Assembly: GCA_947568835.1 (NCBI GenBank)
Contig: OX387606.1
Location: 310,001 to 374,000 of the forward strand
Length of the DNA stretch: 64,000 nucleotides
Reading direction: 5' to 3'
Origin: Protonemura montana
Taxonomy: Eukaryota; Arthropoda; Insecta; Plecoptera; Nemouridae
Shown: positions 28,601 through 39,969 of the stretch, one piece after another
Position numbering within the stretch: the first letter of the stretch is position 1
Layout: each line of letters opens with the position of its first letter
Notes under the pieces: generated by a model
The model's database searches: none
What the model was told of the DNA's origin: nothing
The model's input: only the letters and a program-made list of their open reading frames with translations
Program-made: the position numbers and the translations under genes

Positions 28601-31081
28601 GCCAGGGTCCAGCTCCGCGTCTCTGTCCCCGCGGAGGGCGATCATGAGCCACGTCCAGCGCACGGTGCCCAGCAAGAGTTGGTGTGGGACGAGGTCTCAC
28701 AGTTCATCGACTCTCGCTACGTGAGTCCCCAAGAGGCTGCGTGGAGAATTTTCGGATTTGAAATGCACGAAAAGTCGCACACTATCATCCGTTTGGCGAT
28801 CCACCTCGAGGGTGACCACATGGTCACGTTCCGTCCTGGAGACGAGGAAGCCGCAGCAGAACGCGGCAGGGCTGCGCTGACTACGCTGACGGCATGGTTT
28901 GCGCTGAATAGTAGCAACCCGGCGGCACGGCAGTACAAGTACATCGACATCCCGTACCACTTCCGTTTCGAGGGCAAAGCGTGGAAGCCACGAAAGCGAG
29001 GTGCCGGCTCCATCATCAGCCGAATGTACTCCGTGACGCCCCGGCAGATCGAGCGATACCATCTTCGTCTCCTTTTGCTACACGTCGCCGGCGCCACCTC
29101 ATTCGAGGACGTGCGCACGTTCCAGGGTAGGGTTTACGCTACCTTCAAGGAAGCTGCCATCGCACGCAACCTGCTAATGGACGACGACGAGTGGCAGAAA
29201 TGTCTGCAGGAGGCGGTTGCTATAAAGATGCCAAACGAACTTCGTCAGCTGTTTGCTATCATTTGCGCGTTCTGTCAGCCTCTTGACCCGCTGTCTCTAT
29301 GGGAGCGTTTCAAGGGCGATTTCTGCGAAGATTTCGCCCGAGAACACGACCCCATCGAGGCAGAACAGTTGGCCCTGAATTCCATCCAGTCCGTCCTTGC
29401 CCTACACCGCCTGACCAACGCCGAAATCGGTTTGCCGGCGCCTCGAGTGCCAGTCATCGTTGCTGTCGACGAGCAGTTCGACCAGACCGCCGAAAGGGAA
29501 GAGGCCGAGGAGAACGTGGTGAAGCTCAACGGCAGGCAGCGCGTGGCATTCGACGCGGTGATGGCAGCAATCGACGACCCGAACGCCGAGCAGAGGTGCT
29601 GCTACCTGGACGGCCCGGGCGGCAGCGGGAAGACCTTCCTATACAACACCCTCATCAGCACGCTGCGAGCCCGAGGCGAGCGAGCCGTGGCCGTCGCGTG
29701 GACGGGCATTGCGGCGACGTTACTGAAGGGAGGGAGGACCTGCCACTCGCGATTTCGATTGCCTGTTCCGATTGTGGAAAACAGCACGTCTGGCGTGAAG
29801 CCCAACTCCGCCGAGGGCGCTTCGCTGAGGGCGGCCAAGGTCATCATCTTGGATGAAGGACCCATGGCGCCTCTGCTGGCCCTGAACGTGATCGAGCGGA
29901 CGCTAAGAGACGTGACAAACGATGAGCGTCCGTTCGGCGGAAAGGTGATCGTTATCGGCGGGGATTTTAGGCAGTGCCTCCCAGTCGTTCGAAATGGCAA
30001 CCGAACGACCATTGTCGAGCAATGCATTAAGCGTGGCGCGCTTTGGTCGTTGTTCCGCACCCTCGAGCTGCGCGCGAACATGCGCGCCAACCCAGGCGAA
30101 GTAGAGTTCGTCGAGTGGCTCTTGCGTGTCGGAAACGGCGAGATTTTGAATGACTGCCATCTCCCGGATGACACCATCGCATTACCTGTCCAATGCGTCG
30201 TGGACTGCGTCATTGACGCCGTCTTCGGCACGAGCATTAGTGCTGCCGAGATGGCCGTGATGCAAGACCATGCCATCCTCTGCCCGAAGAACGTGGAGTC
30301 TTTGAACATCAATGACAACGTTCTTGAGCGCCTCGAAGGTGACGTGTTCGAATACTGCAGCGCCGACACTGTCGATGTCAGTGAAGGCGAAGATGGCGAC
30401 GTTTTGGCTACCGATTATCCCGTAGAATATCTAAATTCATTAACGCCATCCGGGATGCCACCGCACAAGCTTCGTCTGAAAGTTCATGCAATCGTGATGC
30501 TCATGAGGAACGTCGACGTGAGAGCCGGCCTATGCAATGGGACTCGACTCAGCGTTGTTGCACTCCACGAGCACGTGATCGACTGCAGGATCATCGGAGG
30601 GCGCTGTGCGGGACGACGCACTTTCCTATGTAGAGTCAACCTAACTCCCTCGGACATTGGCATGCCCTTTACGATGACAAGGCGCCAGTTTCCGATCCGT
30701 CTGGCATTCGCCATGACCATCAATAAAGCCCAGGGTCAATCTTTAAAGAGGGTGGGAATTCATTTAGAAAAACCAGTATTCGGACACGGTCAGCTATACG
30801 TGGCGCTTTCTCGGGCTCGCTCTTTGGACTCAATCTTCGTGGCAGTCACCGGTAACGAGGCGCAGGGCAAGTTGATCGTCTCGAGCAACACCACCTTCAC
30901 CAAGAACATCGTGTACCAGGAGGTGCTCGAGATTCATGCGCCGGACCACCAGGCAGCGGATCCTTCCTCGCGTAGTGGCTATCAAGAGGCTGACCAGCAG
31001 GCCCTTGAGCAGTCGCTTAGTCAACTCGCTGTTTCGGATGCGGATGAAGAAGTTCCAATGGACGCCTCCTCCTCCTCCTAA
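25604..31081 (+). CDS. Helitron Rep-helicase (RepHel), copy 2, 1825 aa, intact
   Basis: Same domain order as copy 1. It is shorter because the coiled-coil region has three 23-residue repeats instead of five; one extra Ser ends the protein. Rep and helicase motifs are unchanged and shifted by 46 residues (HUH histidines 853 and 855, tyrosines 988 and 992, Walker A 1337-1344). Rare changes include Ser to Arg in the Cys/His cluster (HCGRMDEVC) and Phe to Cys just before Walker A (RCCYLDGPGG). A conserved fold with open frame suggests it is functional. It is probably transcribed from the TATA box at 20303 through a long first intron. Confidence 0.95.
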   Translation: MPPKKRVNLTSRKGGKGATARAESAAARKRAAADERARTRETAEHADHQATASPSTSTLDEQRPFLSAVLREAPVSVLKHDSLLEQAAPASLPAFYDQPSTSRYMHSFSDNLPSILPSLDQTQILENSVGQLQEDKNVQVAANERSARLAEKARNARQRRKAEDEAQRLLRLAQVAESKRRRLDEASEGRRLQLLAKKAESERLRLAKCTEEQRLQRLALKAESKRCRLSDEADEQRLQRLALMAESKRRRLSNEADEQRLQRLALMAEFKRRRLSDEAEEQRLQRLSQKAVQTQCERQHETTEARESRLVAARERSQQRRNIETRDKLAAFEVEVSQRAEEEASQRAQEAELEQSQRVAVEAIDVADDQFEPDLAPVNLHPFHLEAARQDVADVALFHCGRMDEVCRVCGALYFAGERPSDKIYKLCCHSGNVILEPLLAYPDLMHALLTGDHCESKNFRKNIRSYNSSLSFASVGVKTDIPQGRGTYCFRVHGNIQHRIGHMGQAVQKPLYSHLYFLDAEQAKTHRMDRRQNANLLPNLLHELDALVREINPFAQGLKTLGQVEADDRIRAAAEGRPEVMAELRFVDDRRRLYENPTAHEVAVVYQSVDGGMPPLGRDIRIHTRGGFIEQLSVLSPNTDPLSYVLLFPRGEPGWQRGMPHTRQSKHSVVTLMEFYSHRLHERVGAFHPVLHAGKLTQQFMVDAYIKVEGNRLEFVIRNQKTLRAELYSGLMDHLANRAERQGCNVGKMVILPSSFIGSPRHCQQLYQDAMSIVTKFGKPDLFLTMTCNPKWPEIQTSLAAYERAEDRPDLTARVFQLKLKELMSDLTKRHVLGVPMAHFHVIEFQKRGLPHAHILVILRDEDKIRTPEEVDALICAELPDPVTEERLHKVIVSSMIHGPCGARNMSSVCMEDGKCKKKFPKSFTDVTVVNEGGFTVYRRRESGQTHSISGRVVDNRDVVPYNKYLSSKFDCHLNIEHCGSAKTVKYLCKYVYKGHDCARVQLRVSVPAEGDHEPRPAHGAQQELVWDEVSQFIDSRYVSPQEAAWRIFGFEMHEKSHTIIRLAIHLEGDHMVTFRPGDEEAAAERGRAALTTLTAWFALNSSNPAARQYKYIDIPYHFRFEGKAWKPRKRGAGSIISRMYSVTPRQIERYHLRLLLLHVAGATSFEDVRTFQGRVYATFKEAAIARNLLMDDDEWQKCLQEAVAIKMPNELRQLFAIICAFCQPLDPLSLWERFKGDFCEDFAREHDPIEAEQLALNSIQSVLALHRLTNAEIGLPAPRVPVIVAVDEQFDQTAEREEAEENVVKLNGRQRVAFDAVMAAIDDPNAEQRCCYLDGPGGSGKTFLYNTLISTLRARGERAVAVAWTGIAATLLKGGRTCHSRFRLPVPIVENSTSGVKPNSAEGASLRAAKVIILDEGPMAPLLALNVIERTLRDVTNDERPFGGKVIVIGGDFRQCLPVVRNGNRTTIVEQCIKRGALWSLFRTLELRANMRANPGEVEFVEWLLRVGNGEILNDCHLPDDTIALPVQCVVDCVIDAVFGTSISAAEMAVMQDHAILCPKNVESLNINDNVLERLEGDVFEYCSADTVDVSEGEDGDVLATDYPVEYLNSLTPSGMPPHKLRLKVHAIVMLMRNVDVRAGLCNGTRLSVVALHEHVIDCRIIGGRCAGRRTFLCRVNLTPSDIGMPFTMTRRQFPIRLAFAMTINKAQGQSLKRVGIHLEKPVFGHGQLYVALSRARSLDSIFVAVTGNEAQGKLIVSSNTTFTKNIVYQEVLEIHAPDHQAADPSSRSGYQEADQQALEQSLSQLAVSDADEEVPMDASSSS

Positions 31082-31423
31082 ATCCTATCATTGTTCTATC
31101 CCTTACATTTGCAATAGCGGTAACATTTCCTAGATAAATTTAAATTCAGTAAGGCTAGGTAGGGCAGACCAGGAACCGTGACTAGCACGGCAGGTAGCAA
31201 CCCAATTCTTATATATTTCACCATGCTGACACGCTTTTCTGCTGCAGGTATCAAGCACCGGACGCCGCATAGCCCTTTAACTTCACGACCATTGCGCTCG
31301 CATGTGGACACTCTAACGGAACTGCTCCTCCCAGAGCTAGACAATTATGCATGTACATTAATTGATAGATTATATTGTACATACATTTAGTAAAGTAGTT
31401 ACTTCTAACTAATAGTATTAGAA

Positions 31424-31863
31424 ATGCAGCCTGCTGTTTTCCATTTGCATGTCATGCATGTTCCAAAAAAAAAAAATAAATAAATAAAAAAACATATCGT
31501 AGATTTAGTAAAGTAGTTACTAAGTAGTAAGTAGTAGTAGTTGGTAAGCAAGTAGTTTATAGTTATGCAACCTGCTGTTTTCCATCTGCATGTCATGCAT
31601 GTTCAAAAAAACAAAAAAACAAAAAAAAATATCATAGATTTAGTAAAGTAGTTACTAAGTAGTAAGTAGTAGTAGTTGGTTAGTAAGTAGTTAAGAGTTA
31701 TGCAACCTGCTGTTTTCCATCTGCATGTCATGCATGTTCAAAAAAACAAAAAAACAAAAAAAAATACCATAGATTTAGTAAAGTAGTTACTTAGTAGTAA
31801 GTAGTAGTAGTCGGTATAAGTAAGTAGTTAATAGTTATGCAACCTGCTGTTTTCTATCTGCAT
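31424..31863. repeat. ~136-bp tandem repeat, 4 copies (unit 3 tail)
   Basis: Same monomer as in unit 1, with phase points at 31431, 31572, 31707 and 31844. Length differences come from the A-rich stretch. Confidence 0.9.
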
Positions 31864-31919
31864 GTTTGCAATTTTTTTAAGGTCACAATCTTACTTTCGT
31901 GTCGGTCTTTTTACTGCAT

Positions 31920-32187
31920 GTTTCTCTTTTCTTGATTCTATCTTGGAATGTCAAACCAACTAACCACCAAGCATGATAGCATTGCACCAGTCTAAAAACT
32001 GAACAATGCATCCTACCTATCCGACACAGTTGATCCTTGCATGAATCCTTGCATCTCTCTTCTTGATTCCATCTTGGAATGTCAAACCAACTAACCACCA
32101 AGCATGATAGCATTGCATCAGTCTAAAAACTGAACAATGCATCCTACCTCTCCGACACAGTTGATCCTTGCATGAATCCTTGCATGT
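31920..32187. repeat. 131-bp tandem repeat, 2 copies (unit 3 tail)
   Basis: One copy fewer than in unit 1. The second copy has CTACCTCTCCG where the others have CTACCTATCCG. Confidence 0.9.
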
Positions 32188-32624
32188 CCGCACATCAGAG
32201 ATTCCTGTTGCTTGCAACGGGCTGCACAATCTTTGATAGTGTAAGGCAGAGGCGATGTAGTGTGCGACGATCGCCATGCTGCCGGGGCGGGATGGGGGCC
32301 CCGGCATAACAATTATTTTTAAAATTCTCTCACTTAACAGCTTGAATACAATTAGAAACTTTTCATTTCTCCAAGAATGGTGCCTCTCTCTTGCCGTCTT
32401 TTTTATTTTGTTTTAGACCCCCCCTCCCCCTGCCAATCGTGGAGAAGGAACTTCTTCATGGCACCATTGCGGAGATTACTTTCAATTACGAATGAACAGT
32501 GGCGATACTGCGACATGGCTGGTCTGCATTGACTGTTGCTTTCAAATGGTCAAAGTTTTCAACGCAAATCGTCGTAACCATGTGAATATTTCTTATATTT
32601 GTAAAAATGATCATAATATTGGCA

Positions 32625-32668
32625 AATAAAAATTACAGTAATGAATAGGTACATTTTTTGTGTGTTTA
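32625..32668 (+). terminator. Poly(A) signal of RepHel transcript, unit 3
   Basis: AATAAA at 32625-32630 and the same GU-rich element about 25 bases on. Confidence 0.6.
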
Positions 32669-33137
32669 ATCTTCAAAAAAAAACCTTCGTCACTGAAACC
32701 AAACCAAAAATATTTGTAATGATTCCTTTCTGTCCAAAAAGCACACCAAATGGTTGTGTCCTTATAAGCAATGCTGCTGGTTAGCCATCATCGTTGAAGG
32801 TACTGGCGGAAATCAGGTATAGTATGGTACATCAAGTCGTAAGGGCACAATACTTTGTTTTCTTGCCATTTTTTCAGTACTTTATTTTGTTGTCCCATAA
32901 AAGTTTCTTAAATGTATGCGTAGAGGCTACATTAAGTGTTAAGTCTCAGTTCGGTCCCAGGGCTTAGGGACTAGATTTTGGCTTAGGCCCATATATTTTT
33001 GTCACGACTTATCCTATCGGCACATCCCCTTTGGGCATAGGGTACTAGAAAAATAGTAGTGAGCTATTTGTCATTGTTAATCAAAGTTCAAAGACAATAC
33101 TAATACTAAAATAAAACCACTAGGGATAAGAACAACA

Positions 33138-33165
33138 GGTGCCGTTAGGCATCGGGTACTGCTAG
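33138..33165 (+). other. Helitron 3' terminus of unit 3: hairpin plus CTAG
   Basis: GGTGCC-GTTA-GGCATC form with CTAG at 33162-33165, then TTAACC of unit 4. Confidence 0.85.
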
Positions 33166-33172
33166 TTAACCT

Positions 33173-33201
33173 TATATAAAAGCTTTAAATTGCGATGTTC
33201 A
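33173..33201 (+). promoter_or_regulatory. TATA box and initiator-like site, unit 4
   Basis: TATATAAA at 33173-33180, with the A of TTCAAC at 33201. It would transcribe the decamer array. Confidence 0.5.
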
Positions 33202-34448
33202 ACTTTTTAGTTTGTGGCTGGGTGGCTGGCTGGGTGGATGGGTGGCTGGGATGTAACCGGCCGCTCTACTGGTTATGGAAATTGCGAAATGCGACTGAAA
33301 ACGTACGAAAATGGGCTAGAATTTTTCAGTATTAACTTTTCCATTGGCAGGCGACATTTACACAGCGATTTAAAATCGTTTTCATGGTGAAAAGTTGCTA
33401 AATATGACGGCAAGATATCTCAGAGCCAGGCGATACAGCTCGATTTTTAAAACTCTTTTAATACTCAAGTTTTTCTAGCCTGGATCTCCACGGTGATTTT
33501 CCATGCATTCGTTTTAAAGTTGTTGATGTAATTGAGCGAAAACACATTCAATTTCGATCGTTTTACGTGCAAAAATAATTAATTTTGCTAATAAACTGAC
33601 AGCTTTGATCAATTGTTTGCTTTTTTGACACCACGGCAAGGTGTACGAAATCGTGAATGTATCTTTTCGGCAGTGAACCTAGGCTATTCAAACGTCAAAG
33701 TCAACGTCAAAGTCAACGTCAATGTCAAATTATTTTCAAAATCTCCAGAACTAAATAAAAAACGTGTGAAATTGGCTTATATTGGTTCATAATTCAGGAT
33801 ATAATCCCGCTACGTCTTTTTCACGGTAATTTAAAGTGTATTATTATTATTATAGTAAAGTATCAAAAATATTGTTGGTGTCTTGGCTAGCAAGATGAAA
33901 AATAGTCACTTGACAAGCCCGTGGCATTCTTGTGGAGGTTATTTACACGTCAAAAAGGTTTGGAAAGTTAAATAATCTATTAACACATTTATTGGAATCT
34001 TTTGTAAACATATTTAAATAGATTTATTGTAAATAGTATACGAAAGACGAGAAATGTCGTGAAAATACGACGATTTTTCTTCATCCCCAGCCTAGACAAG
34101 ATCACACAGTTGATTCCAAGCCATCAATGATATTTGTGACAATTATGTAAATCAATAGCAATCCTTACTTTCTTTGCAGGTTTTTAAGACATTAAACAGG
34201 GTTTTTAAACAAACAAAACACACTTAATTAGTTTTTTATTGATAATTTTGCCAAAACTATATTAAAAGTGACATTGACAGATCAAAGATAAACATTTGAC
34301 AGATATCTTTCATCGAATCAGGACGCCGTGGATATTTATTTTATTTTCGAGGATGCCGTGATCATTCAACAGGTATTAGAATTCAAAACGTCATTAATGA
34401 CAGAGTGCAGTTTTATCAAATCTAATCCAAATACGCAATCTAAGTTTA

Positions 34449-35995
34449 ATATGGTTTTCTATGGAATTGTATGGTATTGTATAGTACTTTATGGTGTTAT
34501 ATGGTAGTCTATGTTATTCTATGGTATTCTATGGTAATCTATGGAGTTATATGGTATTCTATGGTAATCTTTGGTATTATATGGTATTCTATAATATTCT
34601 ATGGTATTATTTGGTATCCTATGGAGTTCTATGGTATTCTATGGAATTCTATGGTATTCTATGGTATTCTATGGTATTCTATGAATATTCTATTGTGTTC
34701 TATGGTATTCTATGATATTCTTTGGTATTCTATGATATTGTATAGTATTGTAAGGTATTCTAGGAATTCTATAATATTCTATGGTATTATATGGTATTCC
34801 ATGGTATTCTATGATATTCTATGTTATACTATGAAGATTCTATGGTATTTTATGGTATTCTAGTGAGTTCTATGGTATTCTATGGTATTATATGGTGTTC
34901 TATGATATTGTTTGGTATTCTATGGTATGGTATGGTACTCTTTGGTATTCTATGATATTGTATGGTATTGTAAGGTATTATATGGTATTCTATAATATTA
35001 TATGGTATTATATGGTATTATATGGAGTTCTCTGGTATTCTATGGTATTCTTTGGTATTCTATGGTATTATATGAATATTCTATGGTATTCCATGGTGTT
35101 TTATGGTATCATATGGTATTCTATAGAGTTCTATGGTATTCTATGATTTTGTTTGGTATTCTATGATATTTATGGTATTTTATTGTATGGTATGGTATTC
35201 TATGGTATTCTATGGATTCCTATGGTCTTCTATGATATTTTATGGTATTCTATGGTATTCTATCGAGTTCTATGTTATTCCATGATATTTTATGGTATTC
35301 TATGATATTCTATGGTGTTCTATGGTATTCTATATTGTTTGGTATTCTATGGTATTCTTTGGTATTCTATGGTATTCTATCGTATATTATGGTATTCTAT
35401 GGTATGCTATGGTATTATATGGAGTTCTATGGTATTCTATGGTATTGTTTGGTGTTCTATGGTATTGTTTGATATTGTTTGGTATTCTATGGTATTCTAT
35501 GATATTGTTTGGTATTCTATTATATTCTTTTAAGTTCTATGGTATTCTATGGTATTCTTTGGTATTCTTTGGAGTTCTTTGGTATTCTATGATTTTGTTT
35601 GGTATTCTTTGGTATTCTATGGAGTTCTATGGTATTCGATGGTATTGTTTGGTATTCTATGGTATTCTATGGTATTCTATTGTATTCTATGGAGTTCTTT
35701 GGTATCCAATGATATTGGTTGGTTTTCTATGGTATTCTTTGGAGTTCTATGGTATTCTATGATACTGTTTGGTATTCTTTGAAATTCTATTGAGTTATAT
35801 GGTATTCTATGGTATTCTATGGTATTCTATGGTGTTCTATGGTATTCTATGATATTGTATGGTATTCTATGGTATTCTATGGTATTCAATGGAGTTATAT
35901 GGTATTCTATGATATAGTTTGGTATTCTATGGTGTTCTATGGTATTCTATGGTATTCTATTGTATTGTATGGAATTGTATGGTATTTAACAATAT
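34449..35995. repeat. Decamer array TATGGTATTC (unit 4)
   Basis: About 1.55 kb with frequent single-base variants (TATGGTATTA, TATGATATTC, TTTGGTATTC). A few register shifts are visible, for example near 34683 and 34767. Confidence 0.95.
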
Positions 35996-36137
35996 TATTA
36001 TGTGTTGTTTGGCACTTTTGGTTGTGGCTCTATTTAAAACTTTTGGAACGGCATCTGACAAATTTCGAAAACTTTTTAAAATAAGCTTCAAGTCAAGTAA
36101 AATATAAATCAAAATGCCCACTCCCTAAAAATCTTAA

Positions 36138-36165
36138 GGTGCCGTTAGGCAGCGGGTACTGCTAG
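36138..36165 (+). other. Helitron 3' terminus of unit 4: hairpin plus CTAG
   Basis: GGCAGC-arm form, CTAG at 36162-36165. Confidence 0.8.
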
Positions 36166-36172
36166 TTAACCT

Positions 36173-36201
36173 TATATAAAAGCTTTAAAATGCGATGTTC
36201 A
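36173..36201 (+). promoter_or_regulatory. TATA box and initiator-like site, unit 5
   Basis: TATATAAA at 36173-36180, with the A of TTCAAC at 36201. Confidence 0.5.
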
Positions 36202-37458
36202 ACTTTTTAGTTTGTGGGTATATGGGTGGGTGGATGGCTGGCTGGCTGGGATGTAACCGGCCGCTCTACTGGTTATGGAAATTGCGAAATGCGACTGAAA
36301 ACGTACGGAAATGGGCTAGAATTTTTCAGAATTAACTTTTCCATTGGCAGGCGACATTTTCACAGCGATTTAAAATCGTTTTCATGGTGAAAAGTTGCTT
36401 AATATGACGGCAAGATATCTCAGAGCCAGGCGATGCAGCTCGATTTTATAATTCTTTTAATACTCAAGTTTTTCTAGCCTCGAGCTCCACGGTGATTTTT
36501 CATGCATTCGTATTAAAGTTGTTGATGTAATTGAGCGAAAACACATTCAATTGCGAACGTTTTAAGTGCAAAAAGAATTAATTTTGCTAATAAACTGACA
36601 GCTTTGATCAATTGTTTGCTATTTTGACACCACGGCAAGGTGTACGAAATCGTGAATGTATCTTTTCGGCAGTGAACCTAGGCTATTCAAACGTCAAAGT
36701 CAACGTCAAAATAAACGTCAAAGTCAACGTCAATGTCAAATTATTTTCGAAATCTCCAGAACTGAAGGGAAAACGTTTGAAATTGGCTCATATTGGTTCA
36801 TAATTCAGGTTTACATCCTGCTACGTCTTTTTCACGGTAATTTAAGGTGTTTTATTATTATTATAGTAAAGTATCAAAAATATTGTTGATGTCTTGGCTA
36901 GCAAGATGAAAAATAGCCACTTGACAAGCCCGTGGACTTCTTGAGGAGGTTATTTACACGTCAAAAAGGTTTGGAAAGTTAAACAATCTATTAACACAAC
37001 TATTGGAATCTTTTGTAAATATATATAAATATATTTATTGTAAAAAATATACGAAAGACGAGAAATTTCTTAAAATACAACGATTTTTTTCCATCCCCAG
37101 CCTAGACAAGATCACACAGTTGATTCCAAGCCAGCAATGATATTTGTGACAATTATGTAAATCAATAGCAATCCTAACTTTCTTTGCAGGTCTTTAAGAT
37201 TTTGAATAGGGTTTTTAAACAAACAAAACACACTTGATTAGTTTTTTATTCGTGATTTTGCCAAAACTAGATTAAGAGTGACATTGACAGATCAAAGATA
37301 AACATTTGACAGATATCTTTCATCGAATCAGGACGCCGTGGATATTAATTTTATTTTCGAGGATGCCGTGATCATTCAACAGGTATTTAAATTTAAAACG
37401 TCATTAATGACAGAGTGCAGTTTTATCAAATCTAATCCAAATACGCAATCTAAGTTTA

Positions 37459-39064
37459 ATATAGTTTTCTATGGAATTATCTAATATTGTGTAGTACTTT
37501 ATGGTGTTATATGGTAGCCTATGGTATTCAATGGTATTCTATGGTATTCTATAGTATTCTATGGTATTCTATGATATTCTATGGTATTCTATGGTATGCT
37601 AGGGTATTCTATTGTATTCAATGTAATTATATGGTATTCTATGATATTCTATGGTATTCTATGGTATGCTATGGTATTCTATGGTATGCTATTGTATTCT
37701 ATGGAGTGCTATGGTATTCTATGGTATTCTATGGTATGCTATGGTATTCTATGGAGTGCTATGGTATTCTATGGTATTCTATGATATTCTATGGTATTCT
37801 ATGGTATTCTATGGTATTCTATGGTTTGCTTTAGTATTCTATGGTATGTTTTGGTATTCTATGGTATTCTATTGTATTCTATGGTATTCTATGGTATGCT
37901 TTGGTATTCTATGGTATTCTATTGAATTCCATGGTTTTGTTTTGTTTGTTTAGTATTGTATAAGTATTCTTTGGTATTATTTAGTATTCTATGGTATTGT
38001 ATGGCATTTTTTGGTCTCTTTTGGCAGTGTTTGGTGTTGTATGTAATTGTATGGTATTCTCTGGGATTTTATGGGATTTTATGGTACTCTATAGTGTTGT
38101 ATGGAATTTTATGGTATTCTACGGAATTCAATAGTATTTTATGGTGTTCTATGGTATTCTATGGTGTTGTATGGAATTGTATGGTATTACATAGTATTTT
38201 ATGGGTTTCTATGGTATTGTATGGTAATGTATGATGTTGTTTGATATTGTATGTTATTGTATATTATTGTATGGTACTGTATGGTAATGTATGGTATTTT
38301 ATGGGTTTCTATGGTATTGTATGTTATTCTATAGTATTCTTTATTTTTCTATGGTATTCTATGGTATTCTATTGGTTTCTATGGTATTGTATGGTGTTTA
38401 TGGTATTCGATGGTATTCTATGGTGTTGTATTGAATTGAATGGTATTCTATGGTGTTGTATGGAACTTTATAGTATTCTATGGTATTTTATGGGTAACTT
38501 TTGTAGTGTATGGTATTGTATGGTATTGTATGGTATTGTATGGTATTGTATGGCTTTGTATGGTATTCTATGGGTTTCTTTGGTATTGTATGGTTCTCTA
38601 TGGTATTGTATGGTATTGTTTAATATTTTATGGAAGTGTATGGTATTTTTTGGTTTTTTATGGCATTCTATGGTATTCTATGAGTTTTTTTGGTATTGTA
38701 TGGTATTATTTCATATTATATAAGTGCGTTTGATATTGAATGGTTTTGTGTGGTATTCTATGGTATTGTATGGTAATGTAAGGTATTCAATGGGTTTCAA
38801 TGGTATTTTTTAGTATTCAATTGTTTTGTATGGAAATATATGGTATGCTATGGTATTGTATGGTATTGTTTGGTATTGTTTGCTTTTCTTTGGTATTTTT
38901 GGTATTCTATGATGTTGTATGGAAATTTATGGTATTCTAAGGTATTGAATGGTATTCTATGGTATTTTATGCGTTTCTTTGGGTTTCTATAGTATTATAT
39001 GGAATTTTATGGTGTTGTTAGGAATTGAATTGTATTCGATGGTATTGTATGGTATTGCATGGTT
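37459..39064. repeat. Decamer array TATGGTATTC (unit 5)
   Basis: The proximal half is regular, with TATGCTATGG variants. The distal half (from about 37935) is degenerate, rich in TATTGTATGG and TTTTATGG. Confidence 0.95.
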
Positions 39065-39160
39065 CATTTGAACGTGGTCCTTTTTAGAGGCTTTGGATAG
39101 GGCATCAAAGAAAACTCGACAAACGTTTTAACTAAAATGCCCACTCCCTCAAAATCGTAA

Positions 39161-39188
39161 GGTGCCGTTAGGCAGCGGGTACTGCTAG
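39161..39188 (+). other. Helitron 3' terminus of unit 5: hairpin plus CTAG
   Basis: GGCAGC-arm form, CTAG at 39185-39188. Confidence 0.8.
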
Positions 39189-39195
39189 TTAACCT

Positions 39196-39224
39196 TATAT
39201 AAAAGCTTTAAAATGCGATGTTCA
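39196..39224 (+). promoter_or_regulatory. TATA box and initiator-like site, unit 6
   Basis: TATATAAA at 39196-39203, with the A of TTCAAC at 39224. Candidate promoter of the third RepHel gene. Confidence 0.6.
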
Positions 39225-39969
39225 ACTTTTTAGTTTGTGGGTATATGGGTGGATGGCTGGGATGTAACCGGCCGCTCTACTGGTTATGGAAATGGCGAAA
39301 TGCGACTCAAAACGTACGGAAATGGGCTAGAATTTTTCAGAATTAACTTTTCCATTGGCAGGCGACATTTTCACAGCGATTTAAAATCGTTTTCATGGTG
39401 AAAAGTTGCTAAATATGACGGCAAGATATCTCAGAGCCAGGCGATACAGCTCGATTTTTAAAACTCTTTTAAAACTCAAGTTTTTCTAGCCTTGAGCTCC
39501 ACGGTGATTTTTCATGCATTCATATTAAATTTGTTGATGTAATTGAGCGAAAACACATTCAATTGCGATCGTTTTACGTGCAAAAATAATTAATTTTGCT
39601 AATAAACTGACATCTTTGATCAATTGTTTGCTTTTATGTCACCACGGCAAGGTGTACGAAATCGTGAATGTATCTTTTCAGCAGTGGATCATCAGGCCAA
39701 ATTAAACGTCAAAATGGGTTGAAATGTCAAACTATCTACTAACTATCCCTTTGTTTCTGGCGAAAATCGGTCAAAAACGACAGGAAATGGTTATAATTTG
39801 GACATGATTTCAAAGCACTATATGAAACGCGACATTTTTAAGGTGAGTTGATGGGATACGGCGATTTAAACAGGATTTTAAAAGCAACTTCATATGAAAC
39901 AGGTAGGTAAAGAAAAAGTTTGACTAAAATACAGACGTGAAATTGTATTTATATTGCACATATTGTGTT

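Larger units (their letters stand above)
31082..33137 (+). other. 3' tail of unit 3 (non-coding)
   Basis: Same order as in unit 1, with four ~136-bp copies (31424-31863), two 131-bp copies (about 31920-32187), GC hairpin at 32280-32306 and poly(A) signal at 32625. The internal terminus-like hairpin is eroded (CATCCCCTTTGGGCATA) but GGGTACTAG is kept (33040-33048). Confidence 0.8.
20296..33165 (+). mobile_element. Helitron unit 3, autonomous (A type), 12.9 kb, the longest
   Basis: It has the same plan as unit 1. It is longer because its pentamer array (21616-23225) is 1610 bp instead of 905 and its 41-bp minisatellite (23307-24412) has about 27 copies instead of about 10. RepHel at 25604-31081 is intact but has the fewest coiled-coil repeats. 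The internal terminus-like hairpin of its tail near 33021-33048 is decayed, whereas units 1 and 6 keep it. Confidence 0.85.
33166..36165 (+). mobile_element. Helitron unit 4, non-autonomous (B type), 3.0 kb
   Basis: Standard 5' core (33166-33675), B-specific middle with a run of AACGTCAAAGTC repeats (33690-33730), and decamer array 34449-35995. The segment between array and terminal hairpin (35996-36137) is a diverged version of that in other B units and contains TTTTGGTTGTGGCTCTATTT, related to a block in unit 8 and in the A leaders. The junction with unit 5 is a direct B-B junction. Confidence 0.8.
36166..39188 (+). mobile_element. Helitron unit 5, non-autonomous (B type), 3.0 kb
   Basis: Same plan as unit 4 and nearly the same length, but the decamer array (37459-39064) has its own variants, including a stretch rich in TATGCTATGG and a G/T-rich distal half. 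The end after the array is the common B form (AGAGGCTTTGGATAGGGC ... AAAATGCCCACTCCC). It lies directly upstream of an autonomous unit. Confidence 0.8.
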